Source of the DNA: Paenibacillus sp. FSL H8-0079
GTDB taxonomy: Bacteria > Bacillota > Bacilli > Paenibacillales > Paenibacillaceae
Direction of reading: 5' to 3'
DNA length: 64,000 nt
NCBI RefSeq assembly: GCF_037991315.1
Contig: NZ_CP150300.1
Coordinates: 4,216,001-4,280,000 of the forward strand
Below, one piece after another: positions 17,674-26,428 of this stretch (positions are counted from its first letter, which is position 1; every line of letters starts with the position of its first letter). Under the pieces are notes generated by a model. That model did not search any database. It was not told the DNA's origin and saw only the letters and a program-made list of their open reading frames with translations. The position numbers and the translations under genes are program-made.

Positions 17674-17752
17674 CGCCATAATGCGCGATAGAAGGTTGTT
17701 AGTTGTCGTATATTGGTGTATAAACGCCAATACTGTTGTTTGCAATCCCGAA

Positions 17753-18508
17753 TCACTGCGCGATTTGGTCGCGGATGGATTGCAGTATTTTTTTCTCCAG
17801 ACGTGATACCTGCACCTGAGATATTCCCAGTCTGCTGGCAACCTCGGACTGCGTCTGATCCCGGTAATACCGAAGATAGACGATTAACCGCTCCCGCTCG
17901 CTGAGACCACCGATGGCTTCGTTCAGCGCCAGTTTGTCAAACCAACGTTCTTGAGACTCGTCGGCAATCTGATCCATTAATGTAATGGGATCGCCGTCAT
18001 TTTCGAATACGGTCTCATGGATGGAGGTCGGTGGTTTGTTCGCTTCCTGGGCAAATACGACTTCCTCCGGGGTTACCCCCAGCTCCGCAGCAACTTCCTT
18101 GATCGTTGGCAAACGATCCAAATGCTTGGACAGTTCGTCCCTTTTCTTGCGGACTTTATTCGCCATCTCTTTCAGTGAACGACTGACCTTCAGGGTACCG
18201 TCATCCCGCAGGAATCGCTGGATTTCTCCGATGATCATCGGCACCGCGTAGGTCGAGAACTTCACGTCATAACTGAGATCGAATTTGTCCACTGACTTGA
18301 GCAGACCGATACAACCAATCTGGAACAGATCCTCCGGGTCATATCCCCTGTTCATAAAACGCTGTACGACGGACCAGACGAGTCTGATGTTGCAGTTCAC
18401 CAGCGTATCCCGTGAGACATGGTCACCCGACTGACTGAGCGCAATCAGCCGTTTGACCTCGGCATCGTCCAAATAGGTCTGTGAAGATGGTTTCACTTCA
18501 GCATCCAT
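17753..18508 (-). CDS. sigF: RNA polymerase sporulation sigma factor F
   Basis: Sigma-F (251 aa), the first forespore-specific sigma factor. Region 2 shows NCNIRLVWSVVQRF, DLFQIGCIGLLKSVDKFD and YAVPMIIGEIQRFLRDDG. Region 3 and region 4 follow, with the helix-turn-helix SEVASRLGISQVQVSRLEKKIL. Held inactive by SpoIIAB until septation. Third gene of the spoIIAA-spoIIAB-sigF operon with short spacing, as in all Bacillales. In B. subtilis spoVAA follows within about 130 bp; here repeats separate them. Confidence 0.97.
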   Translation of the reverse strand: MDAEVKPSSQTYLDDAEVKRLIALSQSGDHVSRDTLVNCNIRLVWSVVQRFMNRGYDPEDLFQIGCIGLLKSVDKFDLSYDVKFSTYAVPMIIGEIQRFLRDDGTLKVSRSLKEMANKVRKKRDELSKHLDRLPTIKEVAAELGVTPEEVVFAQEANKPPTSIHETVFENDGDPITLMDQIADESQERWFDKLALNEAIGGLSERERLIVYLRYYRDQTQSEVASRLGISQVQVSRLEKKILQSIRDQIAQ

Positions 18509-18522
18509 AAGAACACCAACCC

Positions 18523-18978
18523 CTAATTATACAATGCTTTCTTGGATTCAATCCTTTTTTTCATCTTGATGGAGGTGCCTCTGCCGGGCTCACTGCTGAC
18601 TTCGAATTCATCCATGAAGTTTTCCATAATGGTGAAGCCCATGCCCGACCGCTCAAGTTCGGGTTTGGACGTATATAGCGGCTGTTTGGCAAGTTCAAGA
18701 TCTTCGATTCCTTCACCACGGTCTTCCACAATAATCGTAATCATGTCTTCCCGAATCTCGGCCTGGATGGACACCACACCCTCGGAGTTGTTGTTGTATC
18801 CGTGGATGATGCTGTTGGTCACGGCTTCCGAAATGACCGTCTTCAGGTCACTGAGCTCGTCCATCGTTGGATCAAGCTGAGAGATAAACGCAGCAACGGT
18901 TACCCGCGCAAACGACTCATTCTCTGACTTGGCCGCGAATTGCAGATTCATGAAATTTGTTCCTGTTCCTTCATTCAT
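18523..18978 (-). CDS. spoIIAB: Anti-sigma F factor / serine kinase SpoIIAB
   Basis: A GHKL-type ATP-binding protein (151 aa) that holds sigma-F and phosphorylates SpoIIAA. ATP-site motifs are the N box [11 protein letters not shown], the G1 box VEDRGEGI and the G2 box [33 protein letters not shown] is nearly identical to the Bacillus protein. The ATG overlaps the spoIIAA stop codon (ATGA), so the two are translationally coupled, which would keep partner levels matched. Confidence 0.97.
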   Translation of the reverse strand: MNEGTGTNFMNLQFAAKSENESFARVTVAAFISQLDPTMDELSDLKTVISEAVTNSIIHGYNNNSEGVVSIQAEIREDMITIIVEDRGEGIEDLELAKQPLYTSKPELERSGMGFTIMENFMDEFEVSSEPGRGTSIKMKKRIESKKALYN

Positions 18979-19328
18979 GAGACGACCTCCAGACCTGAGA
19001 GAGCAGTTCCCTCATTTTCGTATATCGGCATAATCTTGAACAACCCCGACATTTCCAGCAAACGGTACACTGGCGAATTGACGTCACAGACCACCATCTT
19101 GCCACCTTTATTCTTAATGAGCTTGTATCTTCCCAAAATGACACCCAGACCTGAACTGTCCATAAATTGCAGATCTTTCAGGCTGAGTACGAGATGCTCG
19201 CTTTGTCTCCGCTGGATGGCTTCATCCATCTGCATCCGTACCATGTCAGCTGTATGGTGATCCAGCTCCCCGGATAATCGTACAATCAGAATCCCGCGAT
19301 GGTGTTCCATTTCCACATGCAAGTTCAC
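18975..19328 (-). CDS. spoIIAA: Anti-sigma F factor antagonist SpoIIAA
   Basis: A STAS-domain protein (117 aa). The phosphorylated serine is Ser58 in [14 protein letters not shown]. Its unphosphorylated form displaces sigma-F from SpoIIAB after SpoIIE acts. Starts with GTG at 19328, with GGAGG about 13 nt upstream. A sigma-H-type promoter precedes it. First gene of the spoIIA operon, downstream of dacF as in B. subtilis. Confidence 0.96.
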   Translation of the reverse strand: MNLHVEMEHHRGILIVRLSGELDHHTADMVRMQMDEAIQRRQSEHLVLSLKDLQFMDSSGLGVILGRYKLIKNKGGKMVVCDVNSPVYRLLEMSGLFKIMPIYENEGTALSGLEVVS

Positions 19329-19361
19329 GTTTGCTCACTCTCCTCCCTGTCTTAGAACAAG

Positions 19362-19391
19362 GATTTCTACGTTTCCGAAGGCTTTTCCTGC
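19362..19391 (-). promoter_or_regulatory. Sigma-H-type promoter of the spoIIA operon
   Basis: Minus strand GCAGGAAAA, 12 nt, GTAGAAATC, matching the sigma-H pattern RnAGGAwww-N12-RnnGAAtww. Just upstream, TTTTGTCGGGG resembles a weak 0A box. B. subtilis spoIIA uses sigma-H plus Spo0A~P, so the placement is as expected. Confidence 0.6.
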
Positions 19392-19473
19392 CCCCCGACA
19401 AAACTAGAAGAAAACCCCTATTTAACTACAAAATATGTTCGAAGGATGCGTGCAACTCGCGGAAATCGCCGTT

Positions 19474-20649
19474 TTAGTCAAACAGGTTGGACGTCGTCCG
19501 CTTAAACAGCTTCCACCAGCCAGCCTTATTCACATCCTGCGGAGCCTGAATGTCGAACTCCTTAATCACGTCATTGCCCTGGTACACCACAAGTTTACCA
19601 ATACTTTGCCCGGCTTTGATCGGAGCTTTCAATTCTTTGGCGACCAGCAATTCATGCCGGATGTCGTTGGATTTGGCTCCTTTGCGCATCAGCACACTAT
19701 AATTTTGCGTGGCATTCAGAGGCAATTCAGCAACTTCCCCTTTTTCGATTCTCAGACTGCCCAGCAGATCCCCTGCCTTGTATAGAGCCTTCATCGTATA
19801 TTGACTAAAAGCATAGTCAAACATCGAAGACACCTCACTGTTCCGTGTTTTGGTATTGGGTTCACCGAGTACCACGGAAACGACACGCAGTCCATCCTTG
19901 GACGCTGTTGCGGAGAGGCAGAACTTCGCTTCGGACGTGTAACCTGTTTTCAAACCGTCTGCCCCTTCATAAAAACGAACCAACTTGTTCGTATTAACCA
20001 GCCAGAATGGTTTTTCCGTATCTTTGCGAAGGTAATCCTGATATGCACCGGTGTACTTCGTAATGCCGGAATGCTTCAGCAGTTCACGGCTCATGACGGC
20101 AATGTCATGGGCGGAAGAATAATGATTATCGACCGGAAGGCCGTTACAGTTGGCAAAATGAGTATCCTTCATCCCAAGCTCCTTCGCACGCTCATTCATC
20201 AGCTGTACAAAGGCTTCTTCCGAGCCAGCGATCTTCTCAGCCATGGCTACCGAGGCATCATTGCCCGAAGCCATTGCGATCCCTTTTAACATATCGTCAA
20301 CCGTCATTTCTTCCCCGGGCTCCAGGAAGATCTGCGAACCGCCCATGGAAGCTGCGTATTCGCTCGTTCTTACCTTGTCCGTCAGCTTCAGCTTGCCCGA
20401 GTCGATCGCTTCGATCGTGAGCAGCATCGTCATAATCTTCGTAATGCTCGCCGGAGGCAGCTGATCATGACTATTTTTCTCATAAATAACCGTTCCCGTA
20501 TCTGCATCCATTAAAATCGCAGACCGCGCCGACGGGGCCAGATCCGTTCCTCCCGCTGCCTTCGGTGTTTCTTCAGCCAATGCCGTTGATGCCATAAGGG
20601 ACAGCAGGATACAAAGGGTCATGAACGATGCCATTATTCTTTTCTTCAC
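19474..20649 (-). CDS. dacF: D-alanyl-D-alanine carboxypeptidase DacF
   Basis: A penicillin-binding serine peptidase (391 aa) that trims pentapeptides and modulates spore peptidoglycan cross-linking. A signal peptide covers about residues 1-25 (ends ASTALAEE). Active-site motifs are SITK with Ser68, SGND near 130 (SxN), and KTG in DGLKTGYT near 236. The C-terminal beta domain and amphipathic anchor helix (WWKLFKRTTSNLFD) attach it to the membrane. GTG start with GAGGAGG upstream. Linked to the spoIIA operon, where read-through transcription is known in B. subtilis. Confidence 0.93.
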   Translation of the reverse strand: MKKRIMASFMTLCILLSLMASTALAEETPKAAGGTDLAPSARSAILMDADTGTVIYEKNSHDQLPPASITKIMTMLLTIEAIDSGKLKLTDKVRTSEYAASMGGSQIFLEPGEEMTVDDMLKGIAMASGNDASVAMAEKIAGSEEAFVQLMNERAKELGMKDTHFANCNGLPVDNHYSSAHDIAVMSRELLKHSGITKYTGAYQDYLRKDTEKPFWLVNTNKLVRFYEGADGLKTGYTSEAKFCLSATASKDGLRVVSVVLGEPNTKTRNSEVSSMFDYAFSQYTMKALYKAGDLLGSLRIEKGEVAELPLNATQNYSVLMRKGAKSNDIRHELLVAKELKAPIKAGQSIGKLVVYQGNDVIKEFDIQAPQDVNKAGWWKLFKRTTSNLFD

Positions 20650-20834
20650 AAGGTTACCTCCTCAAATGACTTGCTTACTGCATGTTCCATGCATGTACTG
20701 CTAATCATTGTCGGCCCGTTTCCAGTAAATTATTCCATGTGAAGCATGATTTCCCGAACTTTTATTGAAAATGTGGTCATAGCCAAAAAAAACGCACTGC
20801 ACTCAAGGAATGAGTAACCGTACGTTCAACACAA

Positions 20835-20878
20835 CAAAAAAAGTTACCCCGATGATTTCTCATCCAAAGAGGTAACCT
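20835..20878 (-). terminator. Terminator of punA
   Basis: Minus strand GTTACC pairs with GGTAAC, with an inner GATGA/TCATC hairpin, then U7. Lies 20-60 nt after the punA stop. Confidence 0.7.
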
Positions 20879-20896
20879 TCTCTACTCAAATCTTAA

Positions 20897-21721
20897 TTAC
20901 ATTTGTGGAATAACTGCCAATACCAGCGCCAGGAACGACTCACGCACACGTTCCGTCGTTTCCATCACCTCATCATGTGACAGCGGCTGGTCCAGAATTC
21001 CGGCAGCCATGTTGCTGATACAGGAAATACCGAGCACTTCCAGGCCTGCATGGCGCGCCACGATCACTTCAGATACAGTGGACATACCCACTGCGTCTGA
21101 GCCCAATGTACGCAGCATTTTGATCTCTGCCGGTGTCTCGTAGTTCGGACCGAGCATGCCTGCGTATACCCCTTCACGTACGTTAAAACCTTGTGAGGCG
21201 GCCGTATCCTTCGCCAGTGCGCGCAAACGGCGGCTATATGCTTCCGACAGATCCGGGAAACGCACGCCCAGTGCAGCGTCATTTGGTCCGATCAGTGGAT
21301 TTTTGCCTGTAAGATTCAAGTGATCCGAGATCAGCATCAAGTCCCCAGCTTCATATGACGTATTCACGCCACCTGCAGCATTCGTTACAAGCAGGCTACT
21401 TACACCCAGTTCCTTCATAACACGTACCGGGAAGGCTGTCAGTTCCGGACCATAACCTTCGTACATGTGGAAGCGGCCTTTCATCATCACCACTGGACGA
21501 CCTTTGATGGTTCCGACCAATAGCTCACCTTCATGTCCTTCTACTGTAGACACTGGAAAATGTGGAATATCCTGATAAGCGATGCTTACGCCATCTTCAA
21601 TCAGTTCTGCCAGAACACCAAGACCCGAACCCAAAATCAAACCGACTTCCGGCTTGATGGAGCTTTTGCTTTGAATATAAGATGCTGCTTCCGAAATCAT
21701 TTGTTGGTTTAATGCTGTCAT
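20897..21721 (-). CDS. punA: Purine-nucleoside phosphorylase
   Basis: A trimeric-type PNP (274 aa) that phosphorolyses guanosine, inosine and deoxy forms. The phosphate site is LILGSGLGVLAE, GRFHMYEGY is the phosphate His loop, and VTNAAGG and the purine-site segment MLGPNYETPAEI with GSDAVGMST follow. In B. subtilis the order is ripX-drm-punA-dacF; here drm (phosphopentomutase) is absent between xerD and punA. The ATG has a GGAGG 9 nt upstream. Confidence 0.95.
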   Translation of the reverse strand: MTALNQQMISEAASYIQSKSSIKPEVGLILGSGLGVLAELIEDGVSIAYQDIPHFPVSTVEGHEGELLVGTIKGRPVVMMKGRFHMYEGYGPELTAFPVRVMKELGVSSLLVTNAAGGVNTSYEAGDLMLISDHLNLTGKNPLIGPNDAALGVRFPDLSEAYSRRLRALAKDTAASQGFNVREGVYAGMLGPNYETPAEIKMLRTLGSDAVGMSTVSEVIVARHAGLEVLGISCISNMAAGILDQPLSHDEVMETTERVRESFLALVLAVIPQM

Positions 21722-21850
21722 GCGATGTATGTTCCTCCTTGAGTTGAAACGATCCGTCTTATGTATAACGGCGTTTAGATGTATTCAATTTATTTTATCC
21801 TAAATCGGCCCAATGTTCCGCATTTATTTGTGAATGCCATGCGTCAAAAT

Positions 21851-22741
21851 CTATCTTGCCCTCGGATGATGGGTTTCATAGATTTCTTTCATGGTTTTGC
21901 GACCATGATTGCCATATTGTTGTCCCGGCTGCTCCACATGGCCCAGCATGTCCTGTACGGCACGTGTGTCTGCCCCATTGGCAATCAGGTGTGCTGCGAA
22001 CGAATGACGAAGGGTATGCGGCGTAATTTCTTCCGAAATCCCCGCATCCACCGCCGCTTTTTTGAGCAGCTTCCAGAAGCCTTGCCGGGTTAAACGCCTG
22101 CCAGACACATTCACGAACAGTGCCTGCTCGTCCGAATCAGTTTTGAGCAACTGATTGCGGAATTCCTCCACATATACACTTGCCCAATGTGCGGCTGGCG
22201 CACCGATGGGAAGAATGCGTTCCTTGCCTGCCCCACCGCACCGTATAAAGCGCATGCCAGGCTGTACATCCCGAATGTCGAGCGCAATCAGTTCCGATAC
22301 CCGAATGCCTGTAGCATACAATAGCTCAAGCATCGCTCGATCTCTCACACCCTGCGGTGAACGAATATCAGGTGCTGTCAGCAGCTGTTCGATCTCCGGA
22401 ATGGTTAACACCTGTGGAGGCGTCTTATCCGCCTTGGGGGCTTCCACATCAAACGTAGGGTCCTGTATAATATCACCCCGCCGCATCAAAAAATGAAAGT
22501 AGGAGCGCAGAGATACGATGCTGCGGGCAATGGTTGCGTTAGCACGTCCTGCCTGTTTGAGTTGACCTGCAAACAGGACGACATGCGTACGTCTGACCTG
22601 ATCGGCTTCGCGTATGCCATATTCCTTATCTGCAAATTCAATGAACTTGTCCACGTCTCGGAGATACGATTCAAGTGTACTGCTTGACATCCCTTTATCA
22701 TCTTCCAAGTATAAGGCATAGGCGTGTATCGTCTGTTTCAT
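21851..22741 (-). CDS. xerD: Site-specific tyrosine recombinase XerD, with altered catalytic segment
   Basis: XerD (296 aa) acts with XerC at dif to resolve chromosome dimers. The N-terminal core-binding domain and the catalytic residues Arg (TGIRVSEL), His and Arg (HTLRHSFAAH) and His (MLGH) are present. The segment after MLGH normally reads ADISTTQIYTHV; here it is VEQPGQQYGNHG. A tyrosine is still there, but only 8 residues after the His instead of 9, and the helix motif is lost. The final KEIYETHHPRAR again matches the family. ATG 22741 is chosen (GAGGAG 8 nt upstream) over TTG 22747. Activity is uncertain. Confidence 0.85.
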   Translation of the reverse strand: MKQTIHAYALYLEDDKGMSSSTLESYLRDVDKFIEFADKEYGIREADQVRRTHVVLFAGQLKQAGRANATIARSIVSLRSYFHFLMRRGDIIQDPTFDVEAPKADKTPPQVLTIPEIEQLLTAPDIRSPQGVRDRAMLELLYATGIRVSELIALDIRDVQPGMRFIRCGGAGKERILPIGAPAAHWASVYVEEFRNQLLKTDSDEQALFVNVSGRRLTRQGFWKLLKKAAVDAGISEEITPHTLRHSFAAHLIANGADTRAVQDMLGHVEQPGQQYGNHGRKTMKEIYETHHPRAR

Positions 22742-22816
22742 GTACAACGCTCCTCAACTGACAGACCTGCCGCAATGGCAGACTGCTCCCGTATTTGCAT
22801 CCCTGGCTGTTCGAAG

Positions 22817-23059
22817 CTACTCCCCGTACCAATAGAACAGACGGAGACGCTCTGCCATCGTAGGACGTCCTTCCCCATTACCCGGCCAATCCGTTTCCTG
22901 AAATACTTTGATCGCATTTCCAGTCGGCATCTGATACTGATCCACAGGTGAGATCCAGCCATTAAACAGATCCAGAACATGATAGAACAGATAAACTAAT
23001 GCGGCAAAAAATATAATAAATCGAATAAAACGGAGCCCTCTCCGCACTGATATAATCAT
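22817..23059 (-). CDS. yqzK: DUF4227 family protein YqzK
   Basis: An 80-residue protein with one membrane helix (FIRFIIFFAALVYLFYHVLDLF) after a short basic N-terminus, and a C-terminal soluble tail ending ERLRLFYWYGE. It matches the YqzK/DUF4227 family that sits between fur and ripX in B. subtilis. The start is set by AGGAGGGGG 8 nt before the ATG at 23059; the upstream frame to 23185 runs through the fur terminator and is unlikely. Function unknown. Confidence 0.85.
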   Translation of the reverse strand: MIISVRRGLRFIRFIIFFAALVYLFYHVLDLFNGWISPVDQYQMPTGNAIKVFQETDWPGNGEGRPTMAERLRLFYWYGE

Positions 23060-23166
23060 GGGCGTGTCCCCCTCCTGATTCGAATCCGGTATTGTCCTTG
23101 AATCAGGGTATGTCCATAAACACAGGTTTATGCCATTCGGGGTAAACTCCAGATCACTCCGGTGCC

Positions 23167-23203
23167 AAAAAAGCTCTCCCGTCAAAACCGCCGGTGAGAG
23201 CTT
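23167..23203 (-). terminator. Terminator of fur
   Basis: Minus strand AAGCTCTC pairs with GAGAGCTT followed by U-run (complement of 23167-23172). It is 15 nt past the fur stop. Confidence 0.8.
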
Positions 23204-23217
23204 GAAGATATGCTATG

Positions 23218-23685
23218 TTATTCTTCATCTTTGGGTTTCTGTTCATTTTTAGCTTTGCAACGATAACAAATTCCATGAAAGTCCAGTCGGTGATCTACTA
23301 CCGAAAAGTTAAATTCCCGCTCCAAACGCTCTTCAAGCGGTCCAAGCCAGTCTTCACGTATTTCATCCATACTTCCGCATTGAACACAGATTAAGTGATG
23401 ATGGTGATGCTTGGATGTATCTCCGCGCAGATCATAACGCGCTACACCGTCGCCGAAGTTGATTTTCTCTACAACATGCAGCTCACTCAGCAGTTCGAGG
23501 GTACGGTACACGGTTGCCAGACCGATTTCGGGAGCCTTTTCTTTAACGAGCATGAATACATCTTCTGCGCTCAGATGATCTTCTTCATTCTCAAGAAGTA
23601 CTCTTAAGGTGGCTTCCCGCTGGGGCGTTAATTTATATCCTTGGGACTGTAGTTGCTGCTTAATTTTATCAATCCGTGCTTCCAT
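23218..23685 (-). CDS. fur: Ferric uptake regulator Fur
   Basis: A 155-residue Fur-family repressor. Winged helix: GYKLTPQREATLRVLLENEEDHLSAEDVF and EIGLATVYRTLELL. The metal sites are visible as GDTSKHHHHHLICVQCG and a second CxxC in CYRC, the structural zinc pair. Locus order spoIIM-fur-yqzK-xerD is that of B. subtilis Fur, which supports Fur rather than PerR or Zur. It would act on the Fur boxes found around 39.4-43.8 kb in this window. Confidence 0.93.
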   Translation of the reverse strand: MEARIDKIKQQLQSQGYKLTPQREATLRVLLENEEDHLSAEDVFMLVKEKAPEIGLATVYRTLELLSELHVVEKINFGDGVARYDLRGDTSKHHHHHLICVQCGSMDEIREDWLGPLEERLEREFNFSVVDHRLDFHGICYRCKAKNEQKPKDEE

Positions 23686-23739
23686 TTTCTCCCTCCCCCT
23701 AGGAAATCACTGCACACTGCAACTTAACCCACTCTTTTC

Positions 23740-23769
23740 ATTATAGGGGGAGTGCGTAATTAAAGTCAA
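23740..23769 (-). promoter_or_regulatory. Sigma-A promoter of fur
   Basis: Minus strand TTGACT, 18 nt, TATAAT, about 55 nt upstream of the fur ATG. Confidence 0.7.
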
Positions 23770-23792
23770 CATTTTACACTATACGGTGCACG

Positions 23793-24422
23793 TTAGGCCG
23801 GTAGTAGCATTGGTGTGACCCAGCGCATCATCGCAGGTGTAACCCATGTTTCAAAAGACGCCACGCCAAGCAGCAGTGCAGCCATGACCAAAGTTAACAC
23901 TATATATGAAGCAAACGGCCTTTGTCGACCCGGTGTTCGCTGCATTAAAACACGATTGCGAATGATGTATAACGAGAACGTCATAGCCGCCACACTGCAG
24001 ATCAGTAGGATCGGAATGACGAACAAATTATGCGGTGCCACGGACACTAGTGCAAAGAGCAGCCCTTTCCAGGAATACTGCCCAACAAGGTACCCCACTG
24101 TGAATCCAATGAGCACACCTTTCAGAAAATCCAGAACCAGTATGCCGGGCAGTCCGACGACGGATAAACCCAGAATAAAGATCAGACCTACCCATTTCAG
24201 ATGAAGCATGGCAATGTCCCAATATGCCCCGGTATCAGTCACTTGTGCGCTGTGCTGCACGGTCATAAAGAAATTTCCGAGATAACCCTCCAGATCCTGA
24301 CGTTGCTCAAGTGACAATGCATTGACCATGAGTGCGCCAAAAATGACGCCAACCAGAAACAAGACAGCCACGAATACATATAACGAAGTCTGACCTTTAA
24401 ATGTAAAGTAGGAAGAGCGCAT
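23793..24422 (-). CDS. spoIIM: Stage II sporulation protein M
   Basis: A polytopic membrane protein (209 aa) of the SpoIIM-SpoIIP-SpoIID peptidoglycan-degrading complex that drives engulfment. Five hydrophobic helices are visible, and the central LKWVGLIFILGLSVVGLPGILVLDFLKGVLIGFTVGYLVGQ is the family signature. Start at MRSSYFTFKGQ (24422), the usual SpoIIM N-terminus; AAAGGGGA is 11 nt upstream, while the frame's first ATG at 24452 lacks a binding site. Adjacent to fur as in Bacillus. Confidence 0.93.
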   Translation of the reverse strand: MRSSYFTFKGQTSLYVFVAVLFLVGVIFGALMVNALSLEQRQDLEGYLGNFFMTVQHSAQVTDTGAYWDIAMLHLKWVGLIFILGLSVVGLPGILVLDFLKGVLIGFTVGYLVGQYSWKGLLFALVSVAPHNLFVIPILLICSVAAMTFSLYIIRNRVLMQRTPGRQRPFASYIVLTLVMAALLLGVASFETWVTPAMMRWVTPMLLPA

Positions 24423-24549
24423 ACAGGTACGAGTCCCCTTTCCGGTTATCATGCTGCAAGGATTCTCAGTTACATCCTCATAGTCATTCTTATGAACCGG
24501 AACGCACCTGTATGACTTCTTGTCCAGATTGGCTCTACGTGAAGTGAAG

Positions 24550-24592
24550 CTATATGAGTTGAACTAAAGATTATTTACACCGGTCACTCCGA
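24550..24592. repeat. Remnant terminal repeat of the palindromic element
   Basis: CTATATGAGTTGAACTAAAG followed by ATTATTTACAC matches the terminal repeat of the element at 38006 (CTATATAAGTTGAATTAAAG, TTTATTTACAC). The following bases (CGGTCACTCCGA) hold the stop codon of the endonuclease Q gene. The rest of an element is absent. Confidence 0.6.
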
Positions 24593-25804
24593 GGCTTTTT
24601 CCTGAACAGCAACTTTACCGTACGTTCCGCCACCTCCGGAGGACAACTCCAGTTTTCCGTTCCGTGCAGCCACAATCAGGCCTGCCAGCACAGGTCCAAC
24701 AACCGTAGCAAGCTCTTCCTCACGCGTGCGATGAAGTACGTTCATTTCTGTACCAAAATGGTCCAGTAGCTGGCGCAGTTTGGCCTTGCCAAGTCCCGGA
24801 ATGAACTCCAGTGGCACCTGATAATGATAGGCTGGTCTGTTTGCAGGAACATGAGGACTCTCTCGATCAGAGATCGCCAGAATGCGATCCAGCACCCCCT
24901 GCACCAGCTTCAGACTGCCACAGTGAGGACAGCGCTCTGCTGACATCGCCTGCTCGTCCATAATACTGCCACATGCTGCACAGTAAGTACGGTGATATTT
25001 GCCCAGCCTTGGATTCAGTCCATAATTGGCGGCAATGCTTCTGCCTGATTCTCCTTGGAGTGCCATACGGAATTCATCAAAAGAAGGTGCAGCCACTTGC
25101 AGTTCATTATACTCCCGTCCAATCTTACCGAGAGAGTGGGCATCCGAATTGGTCAGGAACGGAACATAATCCAATTCTTGAATATAACTGGCCATGGATG
25201 AATCAGAGCTTAAGCCCAGCTCGACCGCATCCACAAGACGGGTATCCAGTACATCGCCCATACGAGGCGCCGTACTGCCATAGATGCCTTTATGCGGTGT
25301 AAACACATGTGCAGGCACAATAAGTCCACCACGGGCCTTAATCTCGGCCTGCATCTCAAGAGCGGGCACGTATACCCGCTGAGAACTGAGGTTTACATTT
25401 TTCATATAACGTTTCATCCAGTCCGTGAAGGACTTCATCGTTTTCAGATCACGAAAGTACGCCAGCATATGAAATTCACGTGTTCCAGGCTCGCGCAGCT
25501 CAATCTCTGTACCCAGCAGAATGGTGGTGTCCTGGTAGGCAATGCCGCCTCCCTCAATCTCGGACATCGTCCCACTCTCCAGCAATTGCTCAATATCCAT
25601 CTGTACAACCGGAGAATGACAATCAATAACACCAAGCAAATGAATTCCTTTACGTTCCGAAGCTTCCCGGGCAATATTCTCAAATGTCAGATCCCGACTG
25701 CCACTGATTTTAACAGCCTCGCCGCGAGACGTTCGTCCGATGTGAATATGCAGGTCGGTATAACAGGGATCCCACAAGGCGGACGTTGCCAGTTGATCTT
25801 GCAT
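24584..25804 (-). CDS. Endonuclease Q family protein (YqxK-like)
   Basis: A PHP-fold nuclease (406 aa) of the endonuclease Q family, which nicks 5' of deaminated bases or abasic sites in archaea and some Bacillales. The PHP motifs are YTDLHIHIG, VIDCHS, PAHVFTPHKG and TNSDAHS. A four-cysteine zinc finger follows (CAACG...CPHCG, near residue 280-305). A helix-hairpin-helix-like FIPGLGKAKLRQLLDHFG lies near 345. The ATG at 25804 comes 2 nt after the nudF stop. YqxK sits beside nudF in B. subtilis too. The C-terminal stop lies in repeat-derived sequence. Confidence 0.85.
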   Translation of the reverse strand: MQDQLATSALWDPCYTDLHIHIGRTSRGEAVKISGSRDLTFENIAREASERKGIHLLGVIDCHSPVVQMDIEQLLESGTMSEIEGGGIAYQDTTILLGTEIELREPGTREFHMLAYFRDLKTMKSFTDWMKRYMKNVNLSSQRVYVPALEMQAEIKARGGLIVPAHVFTPHKGIYGSTAPRMGDVLDTRLVDAVELGLSSDSSMASYIQELDYVPFLTNSDAHSLGKIGREYNELQVAAPSFDEFRMALQGESGRSIAANYGLNPRLGKYHRTYCAACGSIMDEQAMSAERCPHCGSLKLVQGVLDRILAISDRESPHVPANRPAYHYQVPLEFIPGLGKAKLRQLLDHFGTEMNVLHRTREEELATVVGPVLAGLIVAARNGKLELSSGGGGTYGKVAVQEKASE

Positions 25805-25806
25805 CC

Positions 25807-26400
25807 TTAGAACCGTCCTGTCGTTCTGTAAAGGTCCCACGCGTACACGGCCATCATCGTTTTGGCATCGCTAATCCGGTTCTCGTCCATGAGCGCATAG
25901 GCTTCCTCCAGAGTTATTTCGGCAACTTCAAGGAATTCATCTTCGTCCAGCGCCATGTCCCCTGCTTCCAACTCTTCGGCAATGTAAAGATGAATGATCT
26001 CATCTGCGAACCCTGGTGAGGTGTAGAACGAACGCAAATGACGTAGCGACTTAGCCACATATCCTGTCTCTTCTCGCAATTCACGTGCTGCTGCCACTTC
26101 TGGCTCTTCTCCCGGATCCAGTTTTCCCGCAGGAATCTCTACTTCGGTGCGTCCCATCGCCTGACGATACTGATCTACAACAAGCATGCGATCTCCATTC
26201 AGGGCAAGTACAGCTACAGCGCCAGGGTGTCGGATAATCTCACGTGTAGCCGTCTGGCCGTTCGGCAGCTTAACCGTATCGACCTGAAGTGAGATCACTT
26301 TTCCCTCGAAGATTGGCTTGGTGGATACGGTCACTTCATCCAGCTTCGGATTGGCAGGTTGCGCCGCATGGATGGATTGGGCAGATTGGTTTGGTTTCAT
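25807..26400 (-). CDS. nudF: ADP-ribose pyrophosphatase NudF
   Basis: A Nudix hydrolase (197 aa) that splits ADP-ribose to AMP and ribose 5-phosphate. The Nudix box GKLDPGEEPEVAAARELREETGY (G-x5-E-x7-REUxEExGU) is complete near residues 98-120. The N-terminal beta domain (IFEGKVISLQVDTVKLPNG) is typical of NudF/ADPRase. GGAG lies 11 nt before the ATG. A palindromic repeat element begins only 29 nt upstream of the start codon and may therefore contain or replace its promoter. Confidence 0.9.
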   Translation of the reverse strand: MKPNQSAQSIHAAQPANPKLDEVTVSTKPIFEGKVISLQVDTVKLPNGQTATREIIRHPGAVAVLALNGDRMLVVDQYRQAMGRTEVEIPAGKLDPGEEPEVAAARELREETGYVAKSLRHLRSFYTSPGFADEIIHLYIAEELEAGDMALDEDEFLEVAEITLEEAYALMDENRISDAKTMMAVYAWDLYRTTGRF

Positions 26401-26428
26401 TCGTTCTTCAACTCCATATCGTAGGATT

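Noticed and set aside
17559..17841. Short minus-strand frames between sigF and spoVAA
   Set aside because: Lie in repeats and the sigF terminator, with no binding sites or protein-like composition.
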